The position numbers and the translations under genes are program-made. From positions 62,001 through 126,000 of the forward strand of contig NZ_MDHN01000013.1 in the NCBI RefSeq assembly GCF_001757105.1: DNA of 64,000 nucleotides. The letters run 5' to 3'. Positions 17,441 through 26,379 of the stretch are shown here, in pieces. Every line of letters begins with the position of its first letter. Within the stretch, counting starts at the first letter, position 1. Below the pieces are notes generated by a model. It saw only the letters and a program-made list of their open reading frames with translations. It ran no database searches and had not been told where the DNA came from. This DNA is from Alteromonas confluentis. Lineage in GTDB: Bacteria > Pseudomonadota > Gammaproteobacteria > Enterobacterales > Alteromonadaceae.

Positions 17441-18568
17441 CTACCCTGCTTGATGTACGTCTATCTTGCCGTAACTGTAGTAGGCGGAACAGGCGCCCTC
17501 GGTGGATACCATCAGTGCGCCGACGGGCGTTTCCGGGGTACAGTCTTCGCCGAACGCAGTGCAATCCCACGGCTTCAGTGCACCCTTGAGTACTTCACCG
17601 CATTGACAGGATTTGGGATCTTCAACTTGCAGTGTAGCCACTGAGAATGCACGTTCTGCATCGAATTGTTCAAACCCTTGGCGGATCTTCACCCCAGACT
17701 CAGCAATAGAACCCAAGCCCCGCCATTCAAAGTGCTCACGTACCTCAAACACCTCGTTCACCGCCGCCATGGCGTGCAGGTTGCCTTGTTCCGGCACAAT
17801 CCGAGCGTACTGGTTTTCCACTTCGGCACGTCCATCGCGTAATTGCTCCACCACCATTAATAGCGATTGGAGAATATCAAGTGGTTCAAACCCGGCGACC
17901 ACCAGCGGTCGGTTGTAGTGAGAGGCGATGAAATTGTAAGGTTGTTTGCCAATCACCATGCTGACGTGTCCCGGACCGAGAAAGCCGTCGATAGACATGC
18001 CTGGCTCATCCAGAATCGCCTTCATGGTAGGGATAATGGTGATGTGGTTGCAGAAAAGATAAAAGTTGTTCAGTCCTTCACGCTTCGCCTGCATCACGGT
18101 AAGCGCGGTGCTGGGCATAGTGGTTTCAAAACCGAGGCCGAAAAATACTACACGCTTGTGCGGGTTTTCCCGGGCGATAGCCAGCGCATCCATGGGCGAA
18201 TACACCATACGCACATCACAGCCTTCGGCGCTGGCCTGTTGCAGACTCTTCTTCGAGCCCGGCACTCGCATGGCGTCGCCAAAGGTGGTGAAAATCACAT
18301 CCGGCTGCTCGGCAATAGTAATACAATCGTCCACTCTGCCCATGGGCAGTACACATACCGGACAACCCGGGCCATGTACCATTTCAATGCCTTTGGGCAG
18401 TAATCCTTCAAGGCCATATCGGAAGATAGAATGGGTGTGACCACCACACACTTCCATGATCTGTAACGGGCGCTCTTTTGCTCGAGGGATGTCTGCCACC
18501 ACCTCATGAAGCTTTTTCAGCACCTTGCGGGCAAGGGCCGGGTCGCGGAATTCATCAACGTACTTCAT
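17441..18568 (-). CDS. hypD: Hydrogenase maturation protein HypD
   Basis: A 375-residue iron-sulfur protein that, with HypC, forms the scaffold on which Fe(CN)2CO is assembled. The conserved Cys motifs are visible: CGGHTHSIFRYGL near residue 40, GPGCPVCVLP near 68, and the C-terminal CQCGEVLKGALKPWDC for the [4Fe-4S] cluster. The ATG shares one base with the hypC stop (TAATG). Length matches the family. Confidence 0.97.
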   Translation of the reverse strand: MKYVDEFRDPALARKVLKKLHEVVADIPRAKERPLQIMEVCGGHTHSIFRYGLEGLLPKGIEMVHGPGCPVCVLPMGRVDDCITIAEQPDVIFTTFGDAMRVPGSKKSLQQASAEGCDVRMVYSPMDALAIARENPHKRVVFFGLGFETTMPSTALTVMQAKREGLNNFYLFCNHITIIPTMKAILDEPGMSIDGFLGPGHVSMVIGKQPYNFIASHYNRPLVVAGFEPLDILQSLLMVVEQLRDGRAEVENQYARIVPEQGNLHAMAAVNEVFEVREHFEWRGLGSIAESGVKIRQGFEQFDAERAFSVATLQVEDPKSCQCGEVLKGALKPWDCTAFGEDCTPETPVGALMVSTEGACSAYYSYGKIDVHQAG

Positions 18569-18849
18569 TATGCTCTGCTCCCCGATTGCGCAATGGCGTC
18601 CATTTCTTCCTGCAATTCGCCGATTTCTTTCAATATTTCCAGCGTGCGCTGTGCTTCGTCTTCATCAATTAGACTCATGGCGAAGCCCACATGAATGAGC
18701 GCCCAGCTGCCGATGACGGCTGCTTCAGGCTGATCCGGTGTGTAGACGCAACTTAAATTGACTTCCCGCTTCACACCCAGAATACTCGCAACGCCAAACT
18801 GGCCGCCTTCTTTAACCTCAATGATCTGGCCCGGAATACCTAAACACAT
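18568..18849 (-). CDS. hypC: Hydrogenase maturation chaperone HypC
   Basis: A 93-residue protein beginning MCLGIPGQI; Cys2 is the residue that binds the iron and HypD. WALIHVGFAMSLID contains the family's conserved His. It carries the Fe(CN)2CO unit to the large-subunit precursor. A second, longer member of the family (hupF) lies in the same cluster at 24905, which suggests a division of labour. It is 8 bases downstream of hupR and overlaps hypD by one base. Confidence 0.96.
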   Translation of the reverse strand: MCLGIPGQIIEVKEGGQFGVASILGVKREVNLSCVYTPDQPEAAVIGSWALIHVGFAMSLIDEDEAQRTLEILKEIGELQEEMDAIAQSGSRA

Positions 18850-18857
18850 AATGACTC

Positions 18858-20333
18858 CTAATGTTTGGGGCGATCAGTAATGTCGCCCTTGTCGAGGTCG
18901 TAGCGTTCCAGCTTGGAGCGTAAACCGACCCGGGACAGGCCCAGTTCTAATGAGGCGCTGCTTTTGTTCCAGCGGTGACGAATAAGGGTTTCCCGGAGTA
19001 TGCGTTTTTCCAGCATCTCCACGCGTTCTTTCAGGGTACCGTCGAGATTCGCCAGTAACTCCAGCTCACCACGTTCGGATTCCGGGGAGGCGCGCAGAAT
19101 ACGGCTTTGCAGCAAATCGGCAGTTAATGTATCTCCCTCTGCCATCACCAACATACGGCGTACCTCGTTTTGCAATTCGCGCACGTTACCCGGCCAGTGA
19201 TAGCGGGCCATACAGGTCAACGCTTCGTCACTGAAGCCGTTCACTTGTTTATCAAACTGCGACATGGCGAGAGTAAGGAAATGATTGGCCAGTACTGGAA
19301 TATCGATTTTGCGGCGAGACAGTGCGGGCAATTCCATGGGCACTTCAGCGAGGCGGAAATATAAATCCTGACGGAAACGGCCAGCGCGAACTTCTTCTTC
19401 CAAATCGCGGTTGGTTGAGGCAATCACCCGCACATTGATTTTGCGACGCTGTTGATCGCCCAGACGACGAATCTCTCGTTCTTGTAACACGCGCAGCAGC
19501 TTTACCTGAAAGGCCGGGCTTATTTCGCCAATTTCATCAAGGAAAATGGTACCGCCATCGGCTTGTTCAAACAGACCTACGTGATCGGTAATGGCGCCGG
19601 TAAAGGAGCCACGCTTGTGGCCGAACAGCTCTGAAGCCAGCAGCTCATCGGGCATAGCGCCGCAGTTTTCCACCACAAAGGGTTTGTCGGCGCGCAAGCT
19701 GTTGTAATGCAACGCTCTGGCAAACAGCTCTTTACCGGCACCGGACGGACCGCTGATCAACACTGACACATCAAAAGGCGCTATTTTTTCCACCTGCGCA
19801 CACACGGCATTCAGTGGACTGTTCTCGTGGCGCTTGATCCCTTCCAGACGAAAGCTTTGCTGTAACTTGCTGCGTTTGTGTTGAACCCGCGACTCTGACT
19901 CCATTTCTGTGAGTCGCATTTCCATGTTCAGCAAATCGTTTTCCTGCTGAAACGACACCATGTTACAGGCGCTACGCACGGTGGAAATCAGATTATCCGG
20001 GTGCCAGGGCTTGGTAATGTACTGGAAAATCCCGGCGTCATTCAGGCCACGAATAATATCTTCTGACTCGGTGTAACCCGACAGAATAAGTCGGCCCACC
20101 TGAGGCCAGCGTTCTCGCACTTCTGTGAGTAAATCTACGCCGGTACGCTCTGGCATACGTTGGTCGCACAGAATCACATGAACCGACTCGCTTTCCAGTA
20201 CCGACAGGGCTTCCGACGCATTTGCAGCGGTGAATACATCAAAGTCGTCATCCAATGTGCGTTCAAGGGTTTCCAGTGAACGCAATTCATCATCAACGCA
20301 GAGTACCGCCGGGCGGCTGGCAACGGCGGTCAT
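18858..20333 (-). CDS. hupR: Sigma-54-dependent response regulator of hydrogenase (HupR/HoxA type)
   Basis: A 491-residue NtrC-family activator. The receiver domain (about 1-125) has the acidic pair Asp15/Asp16, the phospho-acceptor Asp57 in ILCDQRMP and Lys in ITKPW. The AAA+ domain has the Walker A GPSGAGKE, the sigma-54 contact loop GSFTGA (canonical GAFTGA with A to S) and the Walker [11 protein letters not shown] Fis-type helix-turn-helix ends the protein ([20 protein letters not shown]). In Rhodobacter and Ralstonia, HupR/HoxA activates hydrogenase genes in its unphosphorylated form. It overlaps hypB by 4 bases; its partner kinase is HupT at 35230. Confidence 0.93.
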   Translation of the reverse strand: MTAVASRPAVLCVDDELRSLETLERTLDDDFDVFTAANASEALSVLESESVHVILCDQRMPERTGVDLLTEVRERWPQVGRLILSGYTESEDIIRGLNDAGIFQYITKPWHPDNLISTVRSACNMVSFQQENDLLNMEMRLTEMESESRVQHKRSKLQQSFRLEGIKRHENSPLNAVCAQVEKIAPFDVSVLISGPSGAGKELFARALHYNSLRADKPFVVENCGAMPDELLASELFGHKRGSFTGAITDHVGLFEQADGGTIFLDEIGEISPAFQVKLLRVLQEREIRRLGDQQRRKINVRVIASTNRDLEEEVRAGRFRQDLYFRLAEVPMELPALSRRKIDIPVLANHFLTLAMSQFDKQVNGFSDEALTCMARYHWPGNVRELQNEVRRMLVMAEGDTLTADLLQSRILRASPESERGELELLANLDGTLKERVEMLEKRILRETLIRHRWNKSSASLELGLSRVGLRSKLERYDLDKGDITDRPKH

Positions 20334-21301
20334 AGCAGATCCCGGAGGCTGGCTGCTTCCGCCTCGAGTTTCTCTAAACGCTGTCTGATGTGTTTAGAGC
20401 GATGCGCATTCAACCAGGACAGCCAGGTTTCCATGCCTTCGCCACTTCGGGCAGAGATCTGGATGATTTCAATGTCTGGATTAACCTGACGGGCATAGTC
20501 GATGCACTTGTCTAAATCAAAATCCAGATGTGGCAGCAGATCGGTTTTGTTCAGCAGCATCAGCTTGGCGGCATGGAACATATCCGGGTATTTCAGCGGT
20601 TTATCTTCCCCTTCGGTAACCGACAAAATGGCGACCTTGGCGGCTTCGCCCAAATCGAAAGCCGACGGGCACACCAGGTTGCCTACGTTCTCAATAAACA
20701 ACACGCCGCCAGACAGGTTGTCGAAGTTTTCCATGGCATGACCCACCATGTGGGCATCGAGGTGGCAACCTTTACCGGTATTTATTTGGATAGCGGGCAC
20801 ACCGGTTTCGCGAATGCGGTCAGCATCATTAGCGGTTTGTTGATCGCCTTCAATCACGGCCATTGGGAACTGTTCGTCGAGGGCTTTGATCGTTTCTGTG
20901 AGCAGTGTGGTTTTGCCGGAACCCGGACTCGATACCAGGTTCAGCGCCAGCACCGAGTCGCGGGCAAAAGCGGCACGGTTACGGGCGGCGTACTGATCGT
21001 TTTTACCCAGAATATCCTGCTCAATTTGAATCATCCGCGACTGACTTAAACCTGGTACGTGGGCATGGGCCGGGCCTTTACCAAAGTGAATGTTGTGACC
21101 TTCTGCATGCACATGGCTGTGTTCATGATTGTGGTCATGCCCATTGCCATGCCCAAGAGAATGTGTGTGTGAGTGACCGTGGCTGTGCTCATGAGTGTGA
21201 GCATGGCCATCATGCGCATGATGGTGGTGACCATCTTCATGCTGGTGGTGATGACCTTCAATTTTTACTTCACCTTCGGAACAACCGCATACAGTACACA
21301 T
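20330..21301 (-). CDS. hypB: Nickel-binding GTPase HypB with His-rich region
   Basis: A 323-residue protein. It starts [10 protein letters not shown], giving the high-affinity CxxCGC nickel motif at the N-terminus. Residues about 17-72 are an extreme His-rich segment, a nickel storage module found only in some HypB proteins. The GTPase domain has the P-loop [11 protein letters not shown], a probable switch region with [10 protein letters not shown] and the NKTDLLPHL base-recognition motif. It delivers nickel to the large-subunit precursor together with HypA. It begins 1 base after the hypA stop and overlaps hupR by 4 bases. Confidence 0.97.
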   Translation of the reverse strand: MCTVCGCSEGEVKIEGHHHQHEDGHHHHAHDGHAHTHEHSHGHSHTHSLGHGNGHDHNHEHSHVHAEGHNIHFGKGPAHAHVPGLSQSRMIQIEQDILGKNDQYAARNRAAFARDSVLALNLVSSPGSGKTTLLTETIKALDEQFPMAVIEGDQQTANDADRIRETGVPAIQINTGKGCHLDAHMVGHAMENFDNLSGGVLFIENVGNLVCPSAFDLGEAAKVAILSVTEGEDKPLKYPDMFHAAKLMLLNKTDLLPHLDFDLDKCIDYARQVNPDIEIIQISARSGEGMETWLSWLNAHRSKHIRQRLEKLEAEAASLRDLL

Positions 21302-21302
21302 A

Positions 21303-21644
21303 TCAGGCTACCTCTAATTCTTTAATTCGCATTTCATCACCCTGGGTTACTTGCAACTGGTAACTGCCGCAATGACTACAACTGTCATAACGTTGGGTAA
21401 TAGAGACTGTTTCGCTGCACTGCAGGCAGTAAGCCACGCCAGGGAGCGAGATGATGGTGAGTTTGGCACCTTCTGCCAGACTGCCTTTCATAACTACGTC
21501 GAAGCAGAATGTCAGGGCATTTGCATCGATATTGGCCAGTGGGCCGATTTCCAGCCACACTGCTTTTACTTTTTCGTACTGCTGAGACGCGGCCTGATCT
21601 TCTAAGACCTGAAGAATGCCTTCAGCAATGGACATTTCATGCAT
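21303..21644 (-). CDS. hypA: Nickel metallochaperone HypA
   Basis: A 113-residue protein beginning MHEMSIAEG; the amino-terminus and His2 bind nickel. The zinc site is formed by two CxxC pairs, YCLQC and CSHC (about residues 73-92). It partners HypB in nickel insertion. The start overlaps the hupK stop by 8 bases, indicating translational coupling. Confidence 0.96.
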   Translation of the reverse strand: MHEMSIAEGILQVLEDQAASQQYEKVKAVWLEIGPLANIDANALTFCFDVVMKGSLAEGAKLTIISLPGVAYCLQCSETVSITQRYDSCSHCGSYQLQVTQGDEMRIKELEVA

Positions 21645-22725
21645 GGCTTACCTCACTTTTCCAGCTCACGCAGGGATCTATCATTTTTATCATTGTGTCC
21701 ACCACGGTGGTGGCATTGTCAGCGTCGACTTTCATACCATTACACACAGAGTACAATGATCCTCGAGGATGAAAATTCCATTCTGTGGGTGCCACAATAG
21801 CATAATCCTCTATGACCCACTGTTCACCAAGCTGTCGCAGCTCCACTTTATGCAGCAAGGTACCTCGGGCCGTTTCTGTTAAGCCTATGCCATGGCGTTG
21901 TATTCCGGCGTCGGGCAGAAGGCGGCGCATGTTTCTGGGTATGGTGGCAAAGTCGTTGATTAGGGCGGACAACCGATTAACGAATACATTGTGGTCTTGA
22001 TTGCCTGCCCGGACGAAACAACCGGATTCCCGCGGTTTGCCATTGATCGACGGGAGCTTACAAAATGCTGCCCTGTCGCCGTTATCAAGTTCGTCTAAAA
22101 CACTATCGAGGTCTGTCTGTACCGAAAGATCCAGTGTGTCTGCCCCTGCACCGAAGGATAAGTTATTGAACAAGGCGGCTGTCTCGGCGTGATGGTTTAC
22201 TACCCATTCTCTAAGCCATACTGGATTTTTAAGTTCGCCCAATGGCGCGCTGAACATCGCTATGATCAAAGTTTCCAAGGCGGCAACGTGGCTGTTGTAG
22301 TCCTCGGTGTCTTCTTTTGCTGTGGCGTTAAGTTGTAGTGACCAGCTAGCCTTTTGATGACAGTGGGCAAACCAAGCGGTAAGCCTGCCCATAATCACGT
22401 CTTTACCGGCCACCCAATGTTGCAGCAGGCTAATGCCCAGTTCTCTTGCCGATTCAGCCATAACCAGAAATGCCCTGGCCCGGCGGGTGGGCTCTGATAC
22501 GGTGATAGACTGCGCCGACTCCATCGCTTTTAAAGACGCTACGGTTTGCGCGACGGCACAAACATTAAAGATGAGCGGTAATGCCCCAACAACCTGTTCC
22601 ACCGGCTTATCACGAAACCAGGCAGTGAGATGTCGGGGACGACTGTTTATGATGTCTGCAATGGTCAGTTGGCCCTGTTTCCACACGGCACTTACCTGGA
22701 TTTCCCCGGCACTGAACGACGTCAC
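21637..22725 (-). CDS. hupK: HupK/HoxV-like hydrogenase assembly protein (degenerate large subunit)
   Basis: A 362-residue protein that resembles a hydrogenase large subunit but has incomplete cofactor ligands. The N-terminal position of the RxCGxCxxxH box reads FNVCAVAQTV (one Cys), and the C-terminal box reads DPCVSW, with the second Cys replaced. The intervening GIGLTETARGTLLHKVEL and APTEWNFHPRG are clearly large-subunit-like. HupK/HoxV has been proposed as an intermediate scaffold for the Fe(CN)2CO group. It overlaps hupJ by 4 bases and hypA by 8. Confidence 0.85.
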   Translation of the reverse strand: MTSFSAGEIQVSAVWKQGQLTIADIINSRPRHLTAWFRDKPVEQVVGALPLIFNVCAVAQTVASLKAMESAQSITVSEPTRRARAFLVMAESARELGISLLQHWVAGKDVIMGRLTAWFAHCHQKASWSLQLNATAKEDTEDYNSHVAALETLIIAMFSAPLGELKNPVWLREWVVNHHAETAALFNNLSFGAGADTLDLSVQTDLDSVLDELDNGDRAAFCKLPSINGKPRESGCFVRAGNQDHNVFVNRLSALINDFATIPRNMRRLLPDAGIQRHGIGLTETARGTLLHKVELRQLGEQWVIEDYAIVAPTEWNFHPRGSLYSVCNGMKVDADNATTVVDTMIKMIDPCVSWKSEVSHA

Positions 22726-23336
22726 AGTTCCACCTCGTTATCTAATCCGGTCTCGTTATCTAACCCGGTAACGGGAGCAGAAAATTTGCCACGCATGAAT
22801 GCTCTGCGACTGACACCGGGCTCGTCTGTTGTCGTCAACTCGGACGCGGCCAGCGCTTTTGCTTCCGTTTGCGCCGCATCTTCCCTCGACGCCTGCTCAT
22901 TGATGATCTCAGTGCGGCGCTGATGCTCGTCTTTTAACAACTGCCGCTCTGACACGCTATTTTCGTCTTCCTGCATAATGAAACTTAGCGCACTTATCGC
23001 GACATCTTCTGCAACGGACTGGGCTTCAAATTCCCACATGGGCGAGAACAAGGAACAAATTCCGTAGCGACCCAGGGCGCTATCTTCTGACGCGGTAAAT
23101 TCAAACATGCCGGAAGGCAAGGCTAACGCAAAGGTTTCACCACAGTCAGGCAGCGCAGGATGCAGCAACAGTAAGTTCATGCACCACGGCGTTACCACAG
23201 CAAACAGCGAATGCTGACAAGGTGTCGCCACCGCGTCACTGCAAAATACTGACAATGCGGGATTGTACACCGGCAGATCGCACATTTTGCTATCGGCTTG
23301 CTGATAGAACGCCATGATGTCAGTGCGTGTTATCAT
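22722..23336 (-). CDS. hupJ: HybE/HupJ-type hydrogenase assembly chaperone
   Basis: A 204-residue protein. The HybE-like domain spans about residues 25-125, with CMNLLLLHP, LPSGMFEFTASED and GRYGICSLFSPMWEF. A charged coiled linker follows, then a C-terminal SRRAFMRGKFSAP, which resembles a twin-arginine box although it is at the wrong end of the protein. The extreme C-terminus carries TGLDNE twice, encoded by an 18-bp tandem duplication. HybE/HupJ proteins help maturation, probably of the Tat-exported small subunit. The start shares one base with the hupI stop. Confidence 0.83.
   Translation of the reverse strand: MITRTDIMAFYQQADSKMCDLPVYNPALSVFCSDAVATPCQHSLFAVVTPWCMNLLLLHPALPDCGETFALALPSGMFEFTASEDSALGRYGICSLFSPMWEFEAQSVAEDVAISALSFIMQEDENSVSERQLLKDEHQRRTEIINEQASREDAAQTEAKALAASELTTTDEPGVSRRAFMRGKFSAPVTGLDNETGLDNEVEL
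22734..22769. repeat. 18-bp tandem duplication in the 3' end of hupJ
   Basis: CTCGTTATCTAATCCGGT (22734-22751) is followed immediately by the same 18 bases with one change, T to C at 22764. It adds one TGLDNE repeat in frame near the HupJ C-terminus, the pattern left by replication slippage. Confidence 0.85.
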
Positions 23337-23560
23337 CAGTCTTTTCCGGTCACCATGAACTGATCTTTATCACCATCGCACTGAGGGCAGCGCCAGTGTT
23401 CGGGCAGTTGCGTAAATGGCGTGCCCGGTGGGATCTGTTCAATATCATCACCCTCGGCGGGGTCGTACACATACCAGCAAATCTTGCATTCCAGACAGGC
23501 GTCGTCGCTGATACGGCTGGCATCACCCATAAAACTGCCTTCAAAGCCCTGATAGTTCAT
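23336..23560 (-). CDS. hupI: Hydrogenase-cluster rubredoxin
   Basis: A 74-residue rubredoxin with both iron-binding pairs, CLECKIC (CxxC) and CPQC, around the typical YVYDPAEGDDIEQIPPGTPF core and LPEHWRCPQCD. The second knuckle has CPQCD rather than the common CPxCG. HupI/HoxR rubredoxins protect hydrogenase maturation or electron transfer under oxygen, and have been linked to the special proximal cluster. The start at MNYQGFEGSF leaves 7 bases after the hupH stop; a longer frame would overlap hupH. It shares one base with hupJ. Confidence 0.93.
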   Translation of the reverse strand: MNYQGFEGSFMGDASRISDDACLECKICWYVYDPAEGDDIEQIPPGTPFTQLPEHWRCPQCDGDKDQFMVTGKD

Positions 23561-23567
23561 GCTGTCC

Positions 23568-24434
23568 TCACACGAGTACGTCACGAATTTCGTGCAGGCG
23601 CTCAGCCGAATCTTCCAGATCTTCCGGTGCCGCACAGCCCACCGCTGGAATATCTACTATCTCGAGGGTATCGAGAATTAACTGATCGGTGCTGTTGTAG
23701 TACTGCACACGCCACAGGTTTTCCACGTTGGTGGCGGTGATGCGGCAGTTGCCATAACCTCGCGACAGCATGGTGACAGGACCTGTGCCAGTGAAGTAGG
23801 TTAAACAACCATGATCTTCAGGAGAAAATGGCAGCAGCGACAGATTGATTACATGGGGGATTGGTGTTTTGTCCTGGCTGTATTTCTCTGACACTTCCGC
23901 AATTTCTACCAGTACCGACGGCGCGTTCAGCAGGTTAGTTGGCAGGCTGGCAAGTTTGGGGGTAAGTGGTTCTGCCTGACTAAATGCCAGTTCGCGGACA
24001 GCTGCAGGAATGTCGGCAACTTCAATGATGTCTGAGGAAAGTTCCTCACCAATCCACGAGCGAACACGCCAAACACCGGCCATCACCGTTTCCTGAATTT
24101 GATATGCTTCGGTACCCTCAATACGGATACTGACCTCACCTTCTCCTAGCAGGTTGTTCAGCAGGGAAAGATCTGGCGCAGGCAGCGACTTAATACTGAA
24201 GCGGCTTGAAGGCTGGTCGACTTCGTAGTGGTCTAACGCATGTTGTAGCTGCTCCAGCACGGCAACAGCCTGCGGACAGGACTGTACATCTTCAGCTTCT
24301 GGCAAAATAGGCATGTCATACGTGTGCATTGCGCCCGGCATTTTCATGTAGTCGAGCACCATATCGCCCTCGTCCTGGCTACCCGGACCAATTGGTACTG
24401 CACCGACATTACGAATTGGAATTTGATTGTCCAT
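23568..24434 (-). CDS. hupH: Hydrogenase expression/formation protein HupH (HyaF/HoxQ family)
   Basis: A 288-residue cytoplasmic protein. It begins with the family-typical IPIRNVGAVPIGPGSQ and DYMKMPGAMHTYDMP, and the second half carries the repeated layout INLSLLPFSPEDHGCL and LSRGYGNCRITATNVENLWRVQYYN. HupH/HoxQ/HyaF proteins act in maturation of the small subunit, mainly in oxygen-exposed enzymes. It lies between hupG (23 bases upstream) and the rubredoxin gene. Confidence 0.92.
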   Translation of the reverse strand: MDNQIPIRNVGAVPIGPGSQDEGDMVLDYMKMPGAMHTYDMPILPEAEDVQSCPQAVAVLEQLQHALDHYEVDQPSSRFSIKSLPAPDLSLLNNLLGEGEVSIRIEGTEAYQIQETVMAGVWRVRSWIGEELSSDIIEVADIPAAVRELAFSQAEPLTPKLASLPTNLLNAPSVLVEIAEVSEKYSQDKTPIPHVINLSLLPFSPEDHGCLTYFTGTGPVTMLSRGYGNCRITATNVENLWRVQYYNSTDQLILDTLEIVDIPAVGCAAPEDLEDSAERLHEIRDVLV

Positions 24435-24457
24435 AGTGATCTCCTTGTAAGCGCCGC

Positions 24458-24889
24458 CTAGTGGCCGCAGCTGGCTGGGCCAGGGTTAAACACAACCGGG
24501 GTACCAATGCCCGGATCACAAGTAGGCTCTTTTGAAAGCAGGTCGGAAATCATCGACATGTATTCGTCCCAGTTGCGTACTTTGGTAATGTCGCCGAGGT
24601 ATTTCCCTTGTTTCAGAAATACCAATGCCGGGTAGGCGCGAAAATTATAGCGACCGCGTAGCTCGCGCTCATAATCGGTAGACACCACGGCTGGCGTTAG
24701 CTTTGGAAAGGCTTTAATCAGTTCTGGCAAAATCACCGCCACGTCATTCGATTCGGGGAACTGTTTGGGTTGCTCAGTGAGAAACAGTACTGAGAATTCT
24801 TCTTTCTGAATGAAGGACTCAAAATTTTCTTCCGACAGGTGCGGGTAATTCAGTTCTTCTATCAGTCTTTCTACTAATGGTGAGGGCAT
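24458..24889 (-). CDS. hupG: Thioredoxin-like hydrogenase chaperone HupG (HyaE/HoxO family)
   Basis: A 143-residue protein with a thioredoxin-like fold pattern (EFSVLFLTEQPKQFPESNDVAVILPEL, then YNFRAYPALVFLKQGKYLGDI) but without the redox CxxC. This is the HyaE/HupG/HoxO family, which binds the Tat signal of the small subunit and holds it until cofactors are inserted. Two Cys lie near the C-terminus (CDPGIG, ASCGH). It follows hupF by 15 bases. Confidence 0.9.
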   Translation of the reverse strand: MPSPLVERLIEELNYPHLSEENFESFIQKEEFSVLFLTEQPKQFPESNDVAVILPELIKAFPKLTPAVVSTDYERELRGRYNFRAYPALVFLKQGKYLGDITKVRNWDEYMSMISDLLSKEPTCDPGIGTPVVFNPGPASCGH

Positions 24890-24904
24890 GGGCTGACTTC
24901 TTAT

Positions 24905-25234
24905 TTAGCGTGTTGTTGAGTTAACCGGGTTTAATTGAGACTTCAGGTGTTCTGGCAGTTCCGGCTCGCGATCATTAAGATCAGCGAACAGCGACTGGTC
25001 ATATTCAAGGGTGCCATTCATTACCTGAGTGAGTGCTTTTAATGCATCGGCGATATTCTTTGCGCGATTTGCAGACACGACTTCCCGGGCGGCTCCAAGA
25101 AAAACCAGCACCCAAGTGCCTTCTTCCTGTGGGCCAACGAGCTGCATGTCTACCCATTGCTCATCCTGACTATCACCACACAGGGCGCGTAGGCCGTCGT
25201 TCTGAATAACCTGAAGCGGAATGCCGGTACACAT
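24905..25234 (-). CDS. hupF: HypC-family chaperone HupF
   Basis: A 109-residue HypC/HybG paralogue beginning MCTGIPLQVI with the invariant Cys2. It is longer than HypC by a charged C-terminal tail (EPELPEHLKSQLNPVN). HupF in Rhizobium is needed for hydrogenase processing under oxygen, acting as a specific chaperone of the large subunit. The TAA of hupD overlaps its ATG by one base. Confidence 0.92.
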   Translation of the reverse strand: MCTGIPLQVIQNDGLRALCGDSQDEQWVDMQLVGPQEEGTWVLVFLGAAREVVSANRAKNIADALKALTQVMNGTLEYDQSLFADLNDREPELPEHLKSQLNPVNSTTR

Positions 25235-25863
25235 TAGTGCGCCTCCTGTTCACCTTGAGCTGGCGGGAAAAAGCGAATATCACCGGTGCGGCAAGCCGAG
25301 GCTTCATCCGGTCGACCCTGTTCGTAATCGCTCAGATTCAGCTGTTCGGGTGACAAGGCATGGTTATTGGTTTGCTGCTTCTGCGCGGTAATGCCGAAGT
25401 CTGTTAAGTAGTTCAGGGCGGTATCGATGGCGGGTTCGATTTGCGCTTTGACCACATCTCGCAGACTGCCGCCGAAATCTTCCAGTTCTTCCGGCTGACA
25501 GCCAACCAGCAGTAAGGCTGACGGATAGTTGCCAGTGAACTCGGCCATGGCCAGTACTTCCTGGAACCCGGTTTGGTGAAGGCTCATTTTCTTTGCGCCC
25601 ATGAATTTGGGCACATCATCGTTGTATACCACTTTCAGCGTGCCGGGCGCTAAACCATAGTCGATGGCATCAAACACCACTAAAACATCGGCTTCCTGAA
25701 CGTGCTGCACCAGGTAAATTCCCTGGGTGCCACCGTCCATCAGCTTCACATCGCCTTCAAACACATAGTCCTGATTAAGTGCTTCGATGCAGCGTACGCC
25801 AAAACCTTCATCGGCCCAAAGCACGTTACCAATGCCTAAAATTAATACTTTCTTACTGTTCAT
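25234..25863 (-). CDS. hupD: Hydrogenase maturation endopeptidase HupD
   Basis: A 209-residue protease of the HyaD/HybD (M52) family. It starts MNSKKVLILGIGNVLWADEGFGVR with the nickel-sensing Glu, then VVFDAIDYG with the conserved Asp and KMSLHQTGFQEVLAM with the conserved His. It removes the C-terminal peptide of HupL once nickel is inserted, here the 15 residues after His586. The C-terminal 40 residues are a polar extension. It is the first gene after the higA-like gene, with a 189-bp upstream gap containing a sigma-54-like site. Confidence 0.94.
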   Translation of the reverse strand: MNSKKVLILGIGNVLWADEGFGVRCIEALNQDYVFEGDVKLMDGGTQGIYLVQHVQEADVLVVFDAIDYGLAPGTLKVVYNDDVPKFMGAKKMSLHQTGFQEVLAMAEFTGNYPSALLLVGCQPEELEDFGGSLRDVVKAQIEPAIDTALNYLTDFGITAQKQQTNNHALSPEQLNLSDYEQGRPDEASACRTGDIRFFPPAQGEQEAH

Positions 25864-25942
25864 ACCCGCCTGCTTATCTTGTTGTTCGTTAAAGGGCTGT
25901 AAAGTAATGTTTAAAATTTTTGTTTTTTCGTCTTTCAGGTAT

Positions 25943-25958
25943 TACAAACTCTGTGCCA
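25943..25958 (-). promoter_or_regulatory. Possible secondary sigma-54 site before hupD
   Basis: On the minus strand this reads TGGCACAGAGTTTGTA. The -24 half TGGCAC is perfect and the spacing is right, but the -12 half has GT in place of the near-invariant GC. It lies 80 bases upstream of hupD in the largest gap within the hup operon. It may be a weak internal promoter or a decayed one. Confidence 0.35.
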
Positions 25959-26052
25959 ATCGAGGGGAAAGGCAGAAAGCCAGTACTGGCGGGGTGTAAC
26001 GGGGAGCGTTACAGAACGTGATAAATTTTTATTGGAAATTAACTTATCAATT

Positions 26053-26370
26053 TTATGCTATATCGGAAAGTTTCTTTTCTTTTGCGGCTTGCAGCGCTTG
26101 ATAAAGATCCCAGCGTTGTTGTTTTTCGAGCCAGAACATGGCGGGTGTTTTTAAAAACATGCCGAGGCGCAATGCGGTATTAGCTGAAATTGCGCGGCGA
26201 CCCTGAACGATTTCATTCACCCGGCGACGGGAAATTTTCAGTTCTGCCGCCAAATGAGACTGGGTGATTTTCATGGGGGTGAGATAACACCGGGCCAGAA
26301 ATGCGCCGGGATGCTCGGCTTTTTTACAGCCAGGGTTGCAGGGTGAGGTGATGGAATTGATGTCACACAT
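26053..26370 (-). CDS. Orphan HigA-like (XRE-type) DNA-binding protein
   Basis: A 105-residue protein of the HigA antitoxin type: HPGAFLARCYLTPMKITQSHLAAELKISRRRVNEIVQGRRAISANTALRLGMFL includes a complete helix-turn-helix, and the C-terminal FWLEKQQRWDLYQA is typical. No HigB-type toxin frame is adjacent. The N-terminus adds three Cys (2, 11, 15), which is unusual for HigA. It lies inside the hydrogenase operon between hupC and hupD on the same strand, preceded by a perfect 10-bp palindrome that could be its operator. A regulatory role in the operon is inference. Confidence 0.8.
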   Translation of the reverse strand: MCDINSITSPCNPGCKKAEHPGAFLARCYLTPMKITQSHLAAELKISRRRVNEIVQGRRAISANTALRLGMFLKTPAMFWLEKQQRWDLYQALQAAKEKKLSDIA

Positions 26371-26379
26371 GAGCAGGGA

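Noticed and set aside
20905..21363. Plus-strand frame rich in His and Cys, antisense to hypB.
   Set aside because: It is the complement of the His-rich repeat of hypB (CAT/CAC repeats give His and Cys in this frame). There is no ribosome site, and hypB is unmistakable.
26053..26370. Interpretation of the HigA-like gene as half of a HigBA toxin-antitoxin pair.
   Set aside because: No toxin-sized frame lies next to it: the 41-base gap upstream and the 189-base gap downstream hold no HigB-like sequence.
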